Part shown: positions 29,523 through 40,672 of the stretch, one piece after another
How the letters are laid out: each line of letters opens with the position of its first letter
Numbering within the stretch: the first letter of the stretch is position 1
From: Bullera alba
Lineage: Eukaryota > Basidiomycota > Tremellomycetes > Tremellales > Bulleraceae
Reading direction: 5' to 3'
Length of the DNA: 64,000 nt
Assembly (NCBI GenBank): GCA_001600095.1
Contig: BCIX01000003.1
Location: 496,001-560,000 of the forward strand
Notes under the pieces: generated by a model
Told to the model about the DNA's origin: nothing
The model's database searches: none
The model's input: only the letters and a program-made list of their open reading frames with translations
Program-made: the position numbers and the translations under genes

Positions 29523-30286
29523 GGCGGGCAATCTTCTACGCGAGTCAAATGATACTGCCTACAGATCGGTGGAAGTGACGATGTCCCGAGATGTCTGTTT
29601 GTTATGCTGTGAGAGCCAGAGCTATAGCTTTGGACACTGTTGGACACCCTCCACAAAGTACCCTCGATGGACATCGGACGGGACCAATTTCCAATCGATT
29701 CCGGCGTTCAGCAGCATCTCAGGGTAACTTTCTTTCCGATTCAACCACACTCTGCTCCGTCATCAACATCCACATCGACGTCGACGAGGCATACAGGCAA
29801 GTCAAGGGCTTTCAGGTCATCACAGTCACTCGAGGAGGTTACCAGGACATCAGAGACAGCATACACTGCAATCCGAAATACACTGCCGGCCTGAACCACC
29901 TCAACCACACCTCAGACGTACACGTGCGGATCGCGTGTCACCGTGGGCCCTGTCCTCGATCCCCTTTGCGTAACCTTTTCAGGTCATATCCGAGTGCACG
30001 ACGTCAACGAGAAGCGACCTGCTGCGGACAACGGTGCATTCATGAAAGGCATCACTCGGTAGTATCGACTTCCATTGCTCTGCAATCACCACTCAATATT
30101 CAGCCCTGTCAAAGTCGTTATCAGCATCAGTTCGCAGGTGCATTCGCTATCGCCGGACCGGGCAAATCATCCCTCGAGCCTTTTAGTACCGAGGGCCAGA
30201 GCGTTCACGAGGTCAACCTTTCGAGCATAGACGGACCGCGAAAGCGACTCAGAGCTTTCCTTATCGCCCAGCACACCCCGCACGCC
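29523..30286. other. Bidirectional promoter / PBS2 leader region
   Basis: 764 nt between divergent CIA30 and PBS2 starts. On the + strand the frame of PBS2 stays open from an ATG at 29591 right up to the predicted PBS2 start, which is reported separately. No other coding region is recognised. Confidence 0.5.
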
Positions 30287-32678
30287 ATGTCATCCCCACC
30301 GTCTCTCTCCTCGCTCAAGCTATCAGAGACCACGGCGACACCCTCAACCTCAACCTCGACTCCCTTATCACCTAATGGAATTCCACCCCCTTCAAGCTCT
30401 TCATCCCCAGAGGACACTACCACGAACCCATCCATAGAACCCAAGTCCAATGGGACCTCGAAACCAGAGGTCAACGGAGTGCATGAGCCATCAGCAGAAC
30501 CCGCAACCATTGAGACGTCCTCAGCGGAAAAGACGATATCTGATGAGTCATCGTCCTCCGCACAACCCATACCCCAATCACCACCACCACAACCAACTCC
30601 ATCGTCATCAGCAACGCCATCCCAACCGAAATTCCCTGTGAATGGTTATCAGCCCAATGGACAGGCAACACAACCCACGGCGCAAAGGCCGGGTCTTCCA
30701 CCAATGTCCACCGCACCGCCGGGTGCAAGTGCTTTCTCCCCGCCCAATGCAGGCAGGCCGGCGGTATCAGGAGGTGGTCCCATGGGAATGAATGGACGAG
30801 GTGGTATGCCGATGCCCATGGGAATGAGAGGCCAGATGGGCCGAGGAGCCGCCATGAATCAGATGCCGGTCCGTGTACCCGCGAGTCTGCAAGCCAAGTT
30901 TGACAGGGTAAGTTCTATCTCCCGACACATTTAGAGTATTAGACTACACGATGCTAACGGCCGCTGCGTACAGGAGGTCGCGTCGAGATCAGGGGCGTCT
31001 CCATCACCGCAGTTAGGCGGCGTGCCAAGTCCGAATGCGACGTCGATGTCGGCTCTTCTGCGGTCACAAGCTCTAGGAGGGGGTAGAAATGTCCAAGGGC
31101 CCAATGCTGGTCCTTTGGGTCTGGCTGCTAGACGAGCAGGACCCGGTGGACCACCTAGGCCTACGCTGGGCCAGATGGGCCAAAGTACACCCGGAGGTCT
31201 AGGTCGACCGGGAGGACCCGGCGGGCCTGCAGGCCTCGCAGGGAGGAGAGGTCCACCAGGCGGTCTCAACCTGTCGGGCATGAAGGGTGCACCCAAAGCA
31301 GACGACAACAAGTTTACCGACTTTGGCAAGATCATGTGAGTCGATGTCTGTAAACACTGGAACTCGTGTTGACCCGGTGACAGGGATCCATCTGGTTCTC
31401 TGAGATTCTCCAAGAAAGCCGTCCTGCACTCGAAAGGAGTCGACTTTGAAGATGGAAAGAGCTTTAGTATCAACATGGACGAAATCGAGGTCGTTGGCGA
31501 GCTCGGCAGAGGAAACTATGGCTCGGTGCAGAAAGTCTATCACCGACCTATGGGCGTGTTCATGGCCATGAAGGTGGGTCCAGGAGGCTACTGGCGCGAT
31601 GGGAGCTTCAGCTAATGGTGTGGTTCAGGAAATCCGATTGGAGCTCGACGAATCCAAACTCGCCGGAATCATCATGGAGCTGGATATCCTGCATCGAGCG
31701 CAAGCACCCGAGATTGTCGAGTTTTACGGCGCATTCACCATCGAGTCGTGTGTGTACTACTGCATGGAGCTCATGGACGCCGGGTCCTTGGACACCATCA
31801 CGGGCGGAGGACAGCCCGCCAAAGCGGGCGCCGCGGATCAAAATGATGAGGGAGCTACGGATCGTGTTCCAGAGGCGGTACTACGGCGTGTCACGTTGGG
31901 AATGGTCAAAGGGCTCAAGTTCCTCAAAGACGAATTGCAGATCATGCACCGAGGTACGTCTGCTGACCTCCTACGTGTCGATTCAGCTGACCCGTTCCTC
32001 CCGTAGATGTCAAGCCGACAAACGTGCTGATCAACAAGAAGGGTGAAGTGAAATTGTGTGACTTTGGTGTTTCGGGGCAATTGGAGAAGAGTTTGGCAAA
32101 GACGAATATCGGCTGCCAATCGTACATGGCTGTGAGTCCGCTGTCCGGTCAGATGTAGTGGTCCTTCAGCTGATTCCCTTTCGCAGCCCGAGAGGATAAA
32201 GGGAGAATCGCAGAACCAGCTGTCGACATACACGGTCTCCTCCGATGTGTGGTCGGTAGGACTGTCAATCATCGAACTGGCCAAGGGGTGCTACCCATAC
32301 CCCCCGGAGACGTTTGCCAACGTGTTTGCGCAATTGACCGCTATTGTGAATGGACCCGCGCCGACCCTGCCTGTCGGGTACAGCGACGATGCCCAGGATT
32401 TCGTCGCCAAGTGGTGAGTGAGACAGGGTCACTATGCCTTTTCTTCTCCTAGTCTCGCCCTGGACCTCTATCAGAATACCGAGGTGAGGGACTGAGTGCT
32501 GACCACCGGTAGTCTGCTCAAGGACCCCAATGCTCGGCCGACGTACGCGCAATTGCTAGAACACCCATTCCTCCTCGCGGACAAGGACTCGGATGTGGAC
32601 ATGGCAGCTTGGGTCGCTCAAGCGCTCGAGAGGCGGGCAGAGCGAGGCGTCGTCCCTATTGCCACTATAGAGGCCTAA
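30287..32678 (+). CDS. PBS2: MAP kinase kinase of the HOG pathway, Pbs2-like
   Basis: MAPKK that activates the Hog1 p38-type MAPK in osmotic and general stress. A Pro/Ser/Gly/Met-rich N-terminal region of about 350 residues is followed by the kinase domain: [19 protein letters not shown], catalytic Lys in [60 protein letters not shown] and [15 protein letters not shown]. The S-x3-T activation-loop pair (SLAKT) is the MAPKK signature, and MDAGSLD and [16 protein letters not shown] are typical of Pbs2. About 670 residues from the start [14 protein letters not shown]. Short introns interrupt the kinase domain. The N-terminal half is rich in PxxP, as expected if it binds a Sho1-type SH3 domain, but that is inference. 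A longer N-terminal form cannot be excluded. Confidence 0.92.
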
Positions 32679-33357
32679 GCCCCCGACGGGCTGTTCAGGC
32701 GGTAATGCCGATGCTCATCGTCAACGAATCCGGTAGGAGGGTTCCGGGACGTTGGATGTGAACTGTGTATAAAGGTAGACGAGGATCATCGGGGAGAAGT
32801 ACACGGCGTTCTGACGGACACGAAGGGACGGGGATCAGCAACGACAGAATAGGAGATAGACACGCCATGCCACCTTTTGACGACTATGAGACAGGGGGAA
32901 CGTAGAGACGAGTTGGATTACAAAATTGATGACGCTCCCGGAGGGCGAGAGGCCTTGTGAATGCAGCTAGCTATCTATGTATGGTGTTACGAGGGCGCTT
33001 GGAGAGTTCCGGCTGGCCCGTAGAAGTAGTCACTTTAGCTGGACATTCGATAATAATCGTGCACATCCACAGACTGAAGGTCGTTCAGAGGGAAGAGAAT
33101 CAAGTCCGAATTTGCGAACTCTCGAAGATTGAATCGAGCTTCACGCCGACCGCCGCCCTCTCGAGATCACCAGAAGCCATCCCTCGAATTGCACGCATCA
33201 CACAACCCATCGCCACACTCCACGCATGCTGTAATCGGCTTCATGCGAACACCGTATATACATTTTCGACGAGCGTCGTCCGTCTGTGGATCGACGCCGT
33301 CTCGCTGTCCCCAAATCGTCGTCCTCGTGCTAACATCCAAAGCTCGTCTCGTCCGGC
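32679..33357. other. Intergenic region between convergent PBS2 and RPL27
   Basis: Contains the two 3' flanks. No supported gene, RNA or repeat was seen. Confidence 0.5.
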
Positions 33358-34231
33358 TTAGAATCTCAGCTTGGAGAAGACTGCGGGATGTTAGCGAAAT
33401 GACCTTTGTTGACGCTTCGCTCCGGCTTCGCCGGCGAGCGCATACTCACACCATCGGTTGTTGCCCTTGGCGTACCTCTCCTCAAAGGCCTTCTTGATGG
33501 CCTTCTTCGACTCCTCCCTCTGGGTTGGCTCCTTGAACGTGTCCGAGGTGACGGATCCCTTCAGCGACTCGAGCTCGAGCATGTATCGGGTGGGGAGGAG
33601 GTGGGCGTAGTTGACGACTTTGATGAAAGGCTTGACCTTGGATCGCTTGGCGACCTTCTTCTTGCCCATCGACTTGGTCACTTTCAAGGGGTATCTAGCA
33701 CGAGAAATCAGCTAAACCTCCAAAAAGAGAAAGAAGTTTGGCTCACCGCTCGATACCGGCAACAATGGCGTGGGGGTAAGGCCTCTCTTTTGTTCCGTCG
33801 TCTCGCTGCTGGATGACGACGACCTTCTTACCGGCCTGTCGGCCAGAGAGGACAACGGCGACTTTTCCTGGCTTGTAGACTGGCGGGGTGTCAGTTGAGT
33901 TCCTCAAAGCCATCCTCCGAGAGTGTTCTCCAAGTCCTCGAGAAGGCGATGCGGCGCAGATATCCTGACAGTCTCCAGCGACAGGCAGGAGCACCTCTCC
34001 ACTCTGAGTGACCCTTGCCCTCGCCGAGGCCCATCTTTCCAAATTTTCCTCTTCACACACCGCTCTGCTCAATCCATCGCTTGCCATCTTCTATAGCCTC
34101 GCCGCATCCCCTTTCCTCGACTTGCAGTCCATATCCCACCGCTATGATAGAAATGCTTCACTCACCTAAAGAACAAGTCGCATCAGCACATTGCTCAACT
34201 CCATTTGAACGTTTCACTCACTTTTGACCAT
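33358..34231 (-). CDS. RPL27: 60S ribosomal protein L27 (eL27)
   Basis: eL27 of the large cytosolic ribosomal subunit. The spliced start is [20 protein letters not shown]: exon 1 (ATGGTCAAAA, 34222-34231) supplies the first ten bases, followed by a 342-nt intron (33880-34221), long for this window. The rest is near-canonical: [73 protein letters not shown], and after a last intron the conserved ending NRWFFSKLRF. Three introns, with one first and one very late, is usual for basidiomycete ribosomal protein genes. Size is about 136 residues as expected. The long first intron may hold regulatory sequence and contains a possible internal splice site. Confidence 0.96.
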
Positions 34232-35165
34232 CTGATAGACAACAAAAGAAGAGGGACCGATGATCAGCTCGTGTGCTTCACGATAGGACTGTCCGGTGTC
34301 AATGCCTGCTCACCTTGACTACTTTGGATACAGACGTTAGTTGGAGGATGAGAGATGTGTTTGATGGGTTTTCCTATGGGTGCCAGTGTCGCGAGAGTGC
34401 AGGGAGACGACTGGGCAGGGCGGGCAGCGAGCAGCGGAAGCAGTGGGAGGGGCTGAAAAAGTGCCAACCTCGAATTGAATTTCTCGGAGTTTCGCGGGGT
34501 TAGCGGTATGACCTCGACCTCGAGTGCCATAGCGGCGCAGCCCGCCTGAGATTGCCACCTGTGGCCCGCCTTTCCCGGGACATGGATAGGCACCGGGTTG
34601 AGGCTGTGAGGCGCCTAACTGGTAGTCCCGGCTTGACGCGATGGTGACGCGATAAGCGGCTATGTCGTCCAGCGAACCCATCAAGGTGTATCGAGCTCAA
34701 GGTGGTCTCGAGGCTGCTGATAGCCCCCAGCTGTAGAGTGATAGCGGTCAATATTGGATAGCACATCAGTCAGACTCCTGCCCATACATTGCCTCCAGCC
34801 AGTCCACCATCGTTGTCCCGGATCACTCACTATCACCGACCTCGCTCTTGTCCACGTGAGCACTTGCTTCTTGTCTCACTTCGACCGGAACAACAACCGA
34901 TTCGACGGCCGGCACCTACGACTCGAGTATAACACCATTTGTCTCCTTGCATTCCAGTGTATCCATCAGCATTATCTCTGTCTGCGGCTCCGACAATCTT
35001 CGCCGCAATCCAGCAACAGCTCGTTCGCACAACGACGAACTCTCGATTCTACTCATTCCCTACACTATGATCGATCGGCATCGGTCAATCGCCTTGCCCA
35101 GACTGTGACCGATCACTTCCTCCGTAAGGTTCACTCCAGCGGTCCAGTGATTGAACACTCCGTCA
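34232..35165. other. Bidirectional promoter region, RPL27 / ATG13
   Basis: 934 nt between divergent starts. Open frames here (for example near 34754-35260 +) show no recognisable protein. No tRNA or snoRNA was recognised by eye. It probably holds both promoters and leaders. Confidence 0.5.
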
Positions 35166-38100
35166 ATGTCGTCCTCGCCGCTGAGACCACTGGCGTACCC
35201 CGCCCAAAGGCAATTGTCCTCCATGTCCTCCGCCAACCCGCTCGGGCGGTCGACGGGTGATGCGTCGACCTCTGCCAGTTCGTCCGTCACGGCAGGAGGA
35301 GCGGGTCAGTCGAGTAAAGCCGATCAGGTGGTGTATCGCTTCTACGTCAAGACTGTCGGGGTGCTTGTGGAAGGGCGATTGACGCATTATGCCAGTGGTG
35401 GCTCGGGCAAGACAGGCGAGAAGAAGAAGGATAAATGGGTAGGTCACGTCTATGCTGTACGCTGAGAGGAACCTCCTCGAGGTCCTACAGTCAGCATGAC
35501 AGGGGTGGCGCTGATGATCCCTCAGTTCAATCTGTCTCTCCCAGAGGTCGACCTGCATAATGCCGACTTGCAGATTTATCGCTCAGTGTCGACTTACAAC
35601 AACCCAAAGTCATTCTTGGACGAGAGCAGTATCCCACCACTACTCATCGCCTTTATTCTCGACACGAGTGATATCCCTAATGGCCAGGCTCTGGTCTGGA
35701 ATCGAGAGTCCGGGAAGTACACGGTGGACAACGCGTTACTGGCAAGCGGCGGGCCAAAGGGTAAAGGCAAGGAGACCGAGCAGAAGAACGGTATCATCTT
35801 AGAGCGTTGGACAATACGGGCAAGGTACGTCAAACTCGTCTTCATGCCTGTCTTGATTCCTGATGAGGCCTGCAGGAACTCGGTGGAAGCCATCTCTGCA
35901 TCTCAAATGGCGCCACACACAGCATATCGACTCGGCATCATCCACTTCCGAGCATTGTACTCGCTCATCCGCCTCTTACCCGCATACCGCCTGTTCAGAC
36001 GCTTGCGCCGTATCAACAGCGGCATCCGAGTCGGGATCAAGCTCTGGGGTCCTGAGGGCTACCCCAACACGGACGAGGGCTTGGCCGAGGCTTGGGAGGT
36101 CATGGAACGGGGGTTGATTTCGCTAGATACGAGTCTGAGCGATCTTGTACCCTCGGATCAATCCCCACCCGACGATTCAGAGAGGTGCGACTTGCCCCCG
36201 CTGGACATGTTTGGCACGACGTACGCCGTCAATGTCGAGTACAGGCCAGAAGTCGATTTCAGCGTCGAGGACCTGGAGAGCGTGTTGAGCGAGCGATTCG
36301 TGGACATGGATGAAGATTGGTTCAAGCCCACAGTGGCGAGACACAGGATGGAGGATGAACATGGGAGGGGATTGCCGGCGGAGATACAGTCGAATCGGAG
36401 GACCTCGAATCCAACGGCAATACCCTCGACGTCGCCAATCCCCTCTCGACAACAAGCTGCCACGCCTCAGTCGTTTGGCAGTGCTGGAGCGGCGTTCAGC
36501 TCTGGACGCCCAACTGGGAGTAGAGTGGCGTCGGGTGTTGGGACGAGTGTAGGCAAGGGATCAGCCGGGTCGCGGTGGGGTGCTTTGGGAGAGGGACTGC
36601 CTTTCGCTGCGCCGCGTATGAGTGGAAGTGGAAGTGAGGCTCCAAGGGTGAGCAGCTGGCGCAAAAAGACTCCCAACGCGATAGTTGCTGATAGCTGTAG
36701 GGTCCACCTTCACCAGGCGGAGTCACCCCATCTAGCGTCAGTGGTGCAGCTGTCACAGCTCGGCGGCTATCTGGCCATTCGATACACCCTCCAATGTCAT
36801 CCTCACCTTCCACCTCCCTTCTCCGATCAACACCCCCGGGCGTACACCCTGCTCCACTCATGTCTCGACCCAGCACCTCGATAGGACGCACCTCCTCCTT
36901 CTTATCACAGTCCGGGCGATCTTTCACCCATGCGCAATTGGCCAACATGTCTCCCCATCTCTCATCGTCACCACCTGTACAGACTCCCGTCTCACCATCC
37001 TCGTTGTCATTCACGAAGCAACCGGTCCCGCGGAGCTTCTCAGGCAGACAATACGCACCGACTGGCTCGTCATCACCCTTTGTGCCCGGTTCATTGGAGA
37101 AAGACCAGGTGGCCTCGACACAGTCTTCATTGTCAGCTGCGCCGCCGATGCAAGTACTCAAGCGGTACTCGTCGTCTCTGTCTCAAAGACCGGGTGTCAC
37201 GGTGGGATCTGCCACCAGTAGCGAGGAGAGGGTTTTGGCGGGGAGTATTGGCGCGAGCGGTGGTTCCGCCACGCACGATCTTCTGAGACGGACAAGTACC
37301 CGAACTTCTCAAGAGAGTGCTCTTCGACAAAGCTCCATCGCCCCAGCCCCGGATCACGAGGATATCCAAGCGTTTCTCAAAACGCTCGATGCGCTTCCCC
37401 ACCCACCGTCCCTCGCTGCGCACGCAGTACATTCCAGCACGAGATCGCACGTGCCTTCAACTTCATCTTCGCTGTCAACGCCATCGGTCCCTCCTTCACC
37501 ATTACCCGTTCAAAATGTCAGTGGATCGCCTGGATCCATGGGTCCTCCACCGGTGCCCCGAGCGCCTCTAACTAGAACTCTGGTTGACGAGGCTTTGAAG
37601 CGAATGGCCGGATCATTCGATATCACCACCAGCAGGCTGGTAGAGAGCACAGCCCCGAGAACTCGAACGCCTGATATTGGAGCACGTCCTGGACCCAGCA
37701 CCTCTTCCTCTGGAAGCGCCGGTCCCTCTGTCGGTCTGTTGACAGCAAGTAGACCGACTCCACCGCGAACTGCCTCTCGACCTGATCCGCCCCAGAGCCC
37801 CGAAAATCCGAGTCGACCGGAGTATAGGAGGCAGAATTCCGTCAAGACTGGCTCACCACTGGCGTCTTCGCCCGCTCAACTGCCACTACCCGAATCGCCA
37901 AGTGTCAACGTACAGCCTTCGCCCAGGAACACGCTGTACAGACTCCCTTCGGCGAGAAGCCTCCCTGGATCCGGATCGGCCGCGTTGAACCCAGACGAAC
38001 CGCTCCCTCGGTCCGCTATCCCCTCGATGCCATCAGGCTCAGGTATCGGATACTCTGCCGCGTCCCAGACCACGGGATATGGCCAGGGGATGGCCACTGC

Positions 38101-38611
38101 GGAATCGAGAACGTCGCGCAGAGGTCCAGTGCTACTTAGAGGAGGGTTCGAGGGTCGATCTACTACCACTGGCGTCACTGGAAGTCCAGGTCACGGCGGT
38201 CATGGTCGTCCTAGTGCAAGTAGCTCACCCTCTCACTCGCCCATTCGGGATTTCACCCGCCTAACCCTCAGCAGGCCCGGCGCAGCCGCAGCGGCCACCC
38301 CGAGTGGAGGTGTGAGTTCGACAACGGCACCGGTTACTGGTACCGCCGGTTTTGGCAATCGGGGCGAGTCTATGAGTCTCGGGTACAGCACGCGAAAGCA
38401 GCCAGGGCAGAGGACCGCTCCGAGCAGCTACGGAGCCGAGGTGGATGATGCCGATGATAGAGGCAGAGCCAGGCACGCTGCCCGGAAGAGCGATGGTGGT
38501 CCGATGGGCGTCGAGGGGGTTCGATCGGGATCAGAGGTCGACGAGGGGTCGGGCAAGGAGGAGAGGGTGAGGCCGGTTCATAAGCGCAGTGGATTGAGTG
38601 GAGATTGGTAG
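35166..38611 (+). CDS. ATG13: Autophagy regulator Atg13-like protein
   Basis: Regulatory subunit of the Atg1 kinase complex; its TORC1-controlled phosphorylation gates autophagy. Three exons, about 1,100 residues. The N-terminal HORMA-type domain (about residues 40-290) shows KADQVVYRFYVKTVGVLVEG, KWFNLSLPEVDL across the first intron, PPLLIAFILDTS, ILERWTIRARYV, FRALYSLIRLLPAYRLFRRL and MFGTTYAVNVEYRPEVDFSV, a recognisable Atg13 order. The following 800 residues are Ser/Pro/Gly-rich and disordered, with many SP and RxxS sites, consistent with heavy phospho-regulation. The first in-frame ATG follows a stop-free upstream stretch. The long tail is larger than in yeast Atg13 (738 aa), as often seen in basidiomycetes. 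Confidence 0.88.
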
Positions 38612-38786
38612 AAACAGGGAACGAGGGGATGATCGACAGCGATAAGAGATATTGATGTTGGCTATGTCTGAATAGAGTTTGACGATTGCATCGATATCAA
38701 CGGTGACTGGCGAAGAGAGGAGACGAAGAAGCAGTATTACGATCAATCATGACAGACATAGAAGCAGAGGTGCGATCAATGCTATG

Positions 38787-39798
38787 CTATAATGCCCATT
38801 TGATCCGTTTTGCTGTGCTCCCTGCGGGCGGCAGTGTACACTTCGCCCTGCCCGACGTACAGGACCAGCACGATGGTGGTCTTTTGTGTTTGTCCGCTTT
38901 CGGCTTGTGCTTCCCTTCGATCGCTGCGTCAGAGTCAGCCTCCCAACGCTTCAAGTAGGCTGTGGTCCCGATGCAACTCCGACCGGCTGTGATGCAGGGA
39001 CCACAATGCCTGTCATCTTCGTCCGTCAATTGAGTCGGTATGTCCTTCCTGCTCGACACTGCTCTACGTTAGCTTGTCACGGAAGAAGGTGGAACTTCAA
39101 GGAATCCGAAGGCAAGAAGGACTTACCGGTCAGATCACACTTGCGGATCAAATCCGTCCATTGGGCGACTTCTTTCGCAATTTCAGCTACAGTGAGCTTG
39201 AGACTTGCCGAGACATCAGAAGGATCGCTGTTTGCGAGCCGGGTCAATGTATCCACAGCCTGAGTCAGCTTGTGCGCGTGTCCCCAGGCTTGGACGTCCT
39301 GCTTGCTAGCTCGGGACAGATGGGTATCCTTCCCCGTCCGGTTTGAAGTCTTGATCTTATTCTTCACCAATGGTTCTGGCTCCGGCTCCGATTCGGGGTC
39401 TGAACCCAAGGGGTCCGGTGAGTACTCGTGAGCCCATGTACGAGTAGGCTGATCGCCATCTATGTCGGTCAGCTGCAGGGGTGGGATACTGAGATTGACT
39501 CACCTTGACTGTCCAAATCCATCTCCTCGACATCATCGTCTGCGTAAGTGAACATGACCTCATCTCCTGAATAAGACTCCAGCTCAGAAGCATCACCCTC
39601 TGCTCCGTGCTGGCAGAAGAACTTTGCTGGCACCAGAGTCGTCCCGAACCCCGCTTCATCGCCTCCTCCTGAGGTAGTGTCCAACTGACTCAATGGCATG
39701 TCACTTCCCTCGAAGTTTAGCACATCATCCTCGTCGAGGGAGGCTCCGACTTGTCGAGTGTCTGAGTCGTCGATGAGGATGGGTTCGAAAGCCGACAT
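38787..39798 (-). CDS. Putative zinc-cluster-like protein A (split Cx2Cx6C pair, C-terminal)
   Basis: Three exons, about 299 residues; not a family I can name. The N-terminal third is strongly acidic (SAFEPILIDDSDTRQV, DEDDVLNFEGSD, DDDVEEMDLD), followed by a Lys-rich patch (VKNKIKTSNRTGK), a likely helical segment (DVQAWGHAHKLTQAVDTLTR, LTVAEIAKEVAQWTDLIRKC) and a C-terminal Cys domain. There CGPCITAGRSC and CWSCTSGRAKC each have Cx2Cx6C spacing and are separated by about 43 residues containing AYLKRWEADSD and RPPS. Both half-sites match the spacing of a fungal Zn2Cys6 cluster, but the loop is far longer than usual. The final intron is phase 1, just before the Cys domain. The neighbour at 40673-41557 has the same architecture. 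A DNA-binding role is inference. Confidence 0.68.
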
Positions 39799-40672
39799 GA
39801 TGGCGACTAAGTGTTGAAGAGGGAGGGTCAGAGCAAGCGCAAATGCCAAAGCATGTACTGCTGAACTCTCGACTATAGGTGGTTCTGGAAGGGTATCACC
39901 AGTCTGTTCAGTTGGTTCAGTAGAGCTGAGACGTGCATGAGCTCGAAACGGCAACTTGGACAAAGGATGCGTTCGAGACGTGGCGGACTCTCAGATGAGG
40001 GGATCGAGCGGTCATGCGTTGGAGGTTTGCTATGGATTGGAGGCTAATGGGCGGACTGATCGTTTTAGAGGGGAATGGTCCGTAGAGGACTGCTGATGAC
40101 CCGTACAAGCCCCAGGGCGATCTATCTCGGCTCCCGTTTCTGTTCGGCTCAGACACGGTGAGCTCGTGTCGGGCTGAGTCCTGGATCAGTGTACTCTAGT
40201 CAACCACCACTGAGTCAGCGACCCGTCTCGAACACACTAGCCAAGTCCCCTCCTACTCAACCTCCCTAGTCGTCAGGACCCCGTTCCTGACAATTAGTCC
40301 ACTACAAGTCTACACCTCAACGTGTCTCGATTTCCACACTTCCTGTCCATATGGCAAGCGTCCTCAGAGTCACTGACAGTTGACGAGGGTGAATCGCCCT
40401 TGCTCGATCGACTGGACGACAACTGCAGAGTCGCTGATAACCGACGGTGGTGACTCGTCCTCGCTCGATCGAATGGTCGATAGCGATGGTGCTCTGTTCG
40501 TATCTTGCCAACCTGCACAAAGGGTCACTTGTTTTTCGGGGGTTATGAGGAGACAAAGAAGGTCAATGCATCTGCGAGCCATCTCATTGATGGCATACTT
40601 CAGCTGGACAGTCTTCGCAGACATGTGTATGGCTATAGAGCAGGATGAGTAATATGAGTAAGATGAGGAGTG
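39799..40672. other. Region between the two zinc-cluster-like genes
   Basis: 874 nt. It contains a duplicated 47-nt element with a 61-nt period (40365-40472) and a minus-strand open frame of 84 codons (40370-40624) beginning MSAKTVQLKYAINEMARR. The frame has no Cys half-site and I cannot support it as a gene; it could be a decayed copy or an unannotated exon. Confidence 0.4.
40365..40472. repeat. Imperfect direct repeat, two 47-nt copies with 61-nt period
   Basis: Copies at 40365-40411 and 40426-40472 both start CAGAGTC and end GCTCGATCGA; I count about 37 of 47 identical bases. On the minus strand both can encode a similar Ser/Asp-rich peptide (RSS..DSP.S..SDS), but the 61-nt period puts them in different frames. 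Confidence 0.75.

Noticed and set aside
29591..30286. Separate gene upstream of PBS2
   Set aside because: The open stretch has no stop before PBS2 and no recognisable domain, so it is reported as a finding and not as a gene.
33413..33443. Hairpin (GCTCCGGC / GCCGGCGAGC) in the last RPL27 intron
   Set aside because: A short GC-rich stem with a bulge; it could affect splicing but is too small to claim a function.
33880..34221. Possible intronic snoRNA in RPL27
   Set aside because: I found no convincing C and D box pair or H/ACA hairpins with box ACA.
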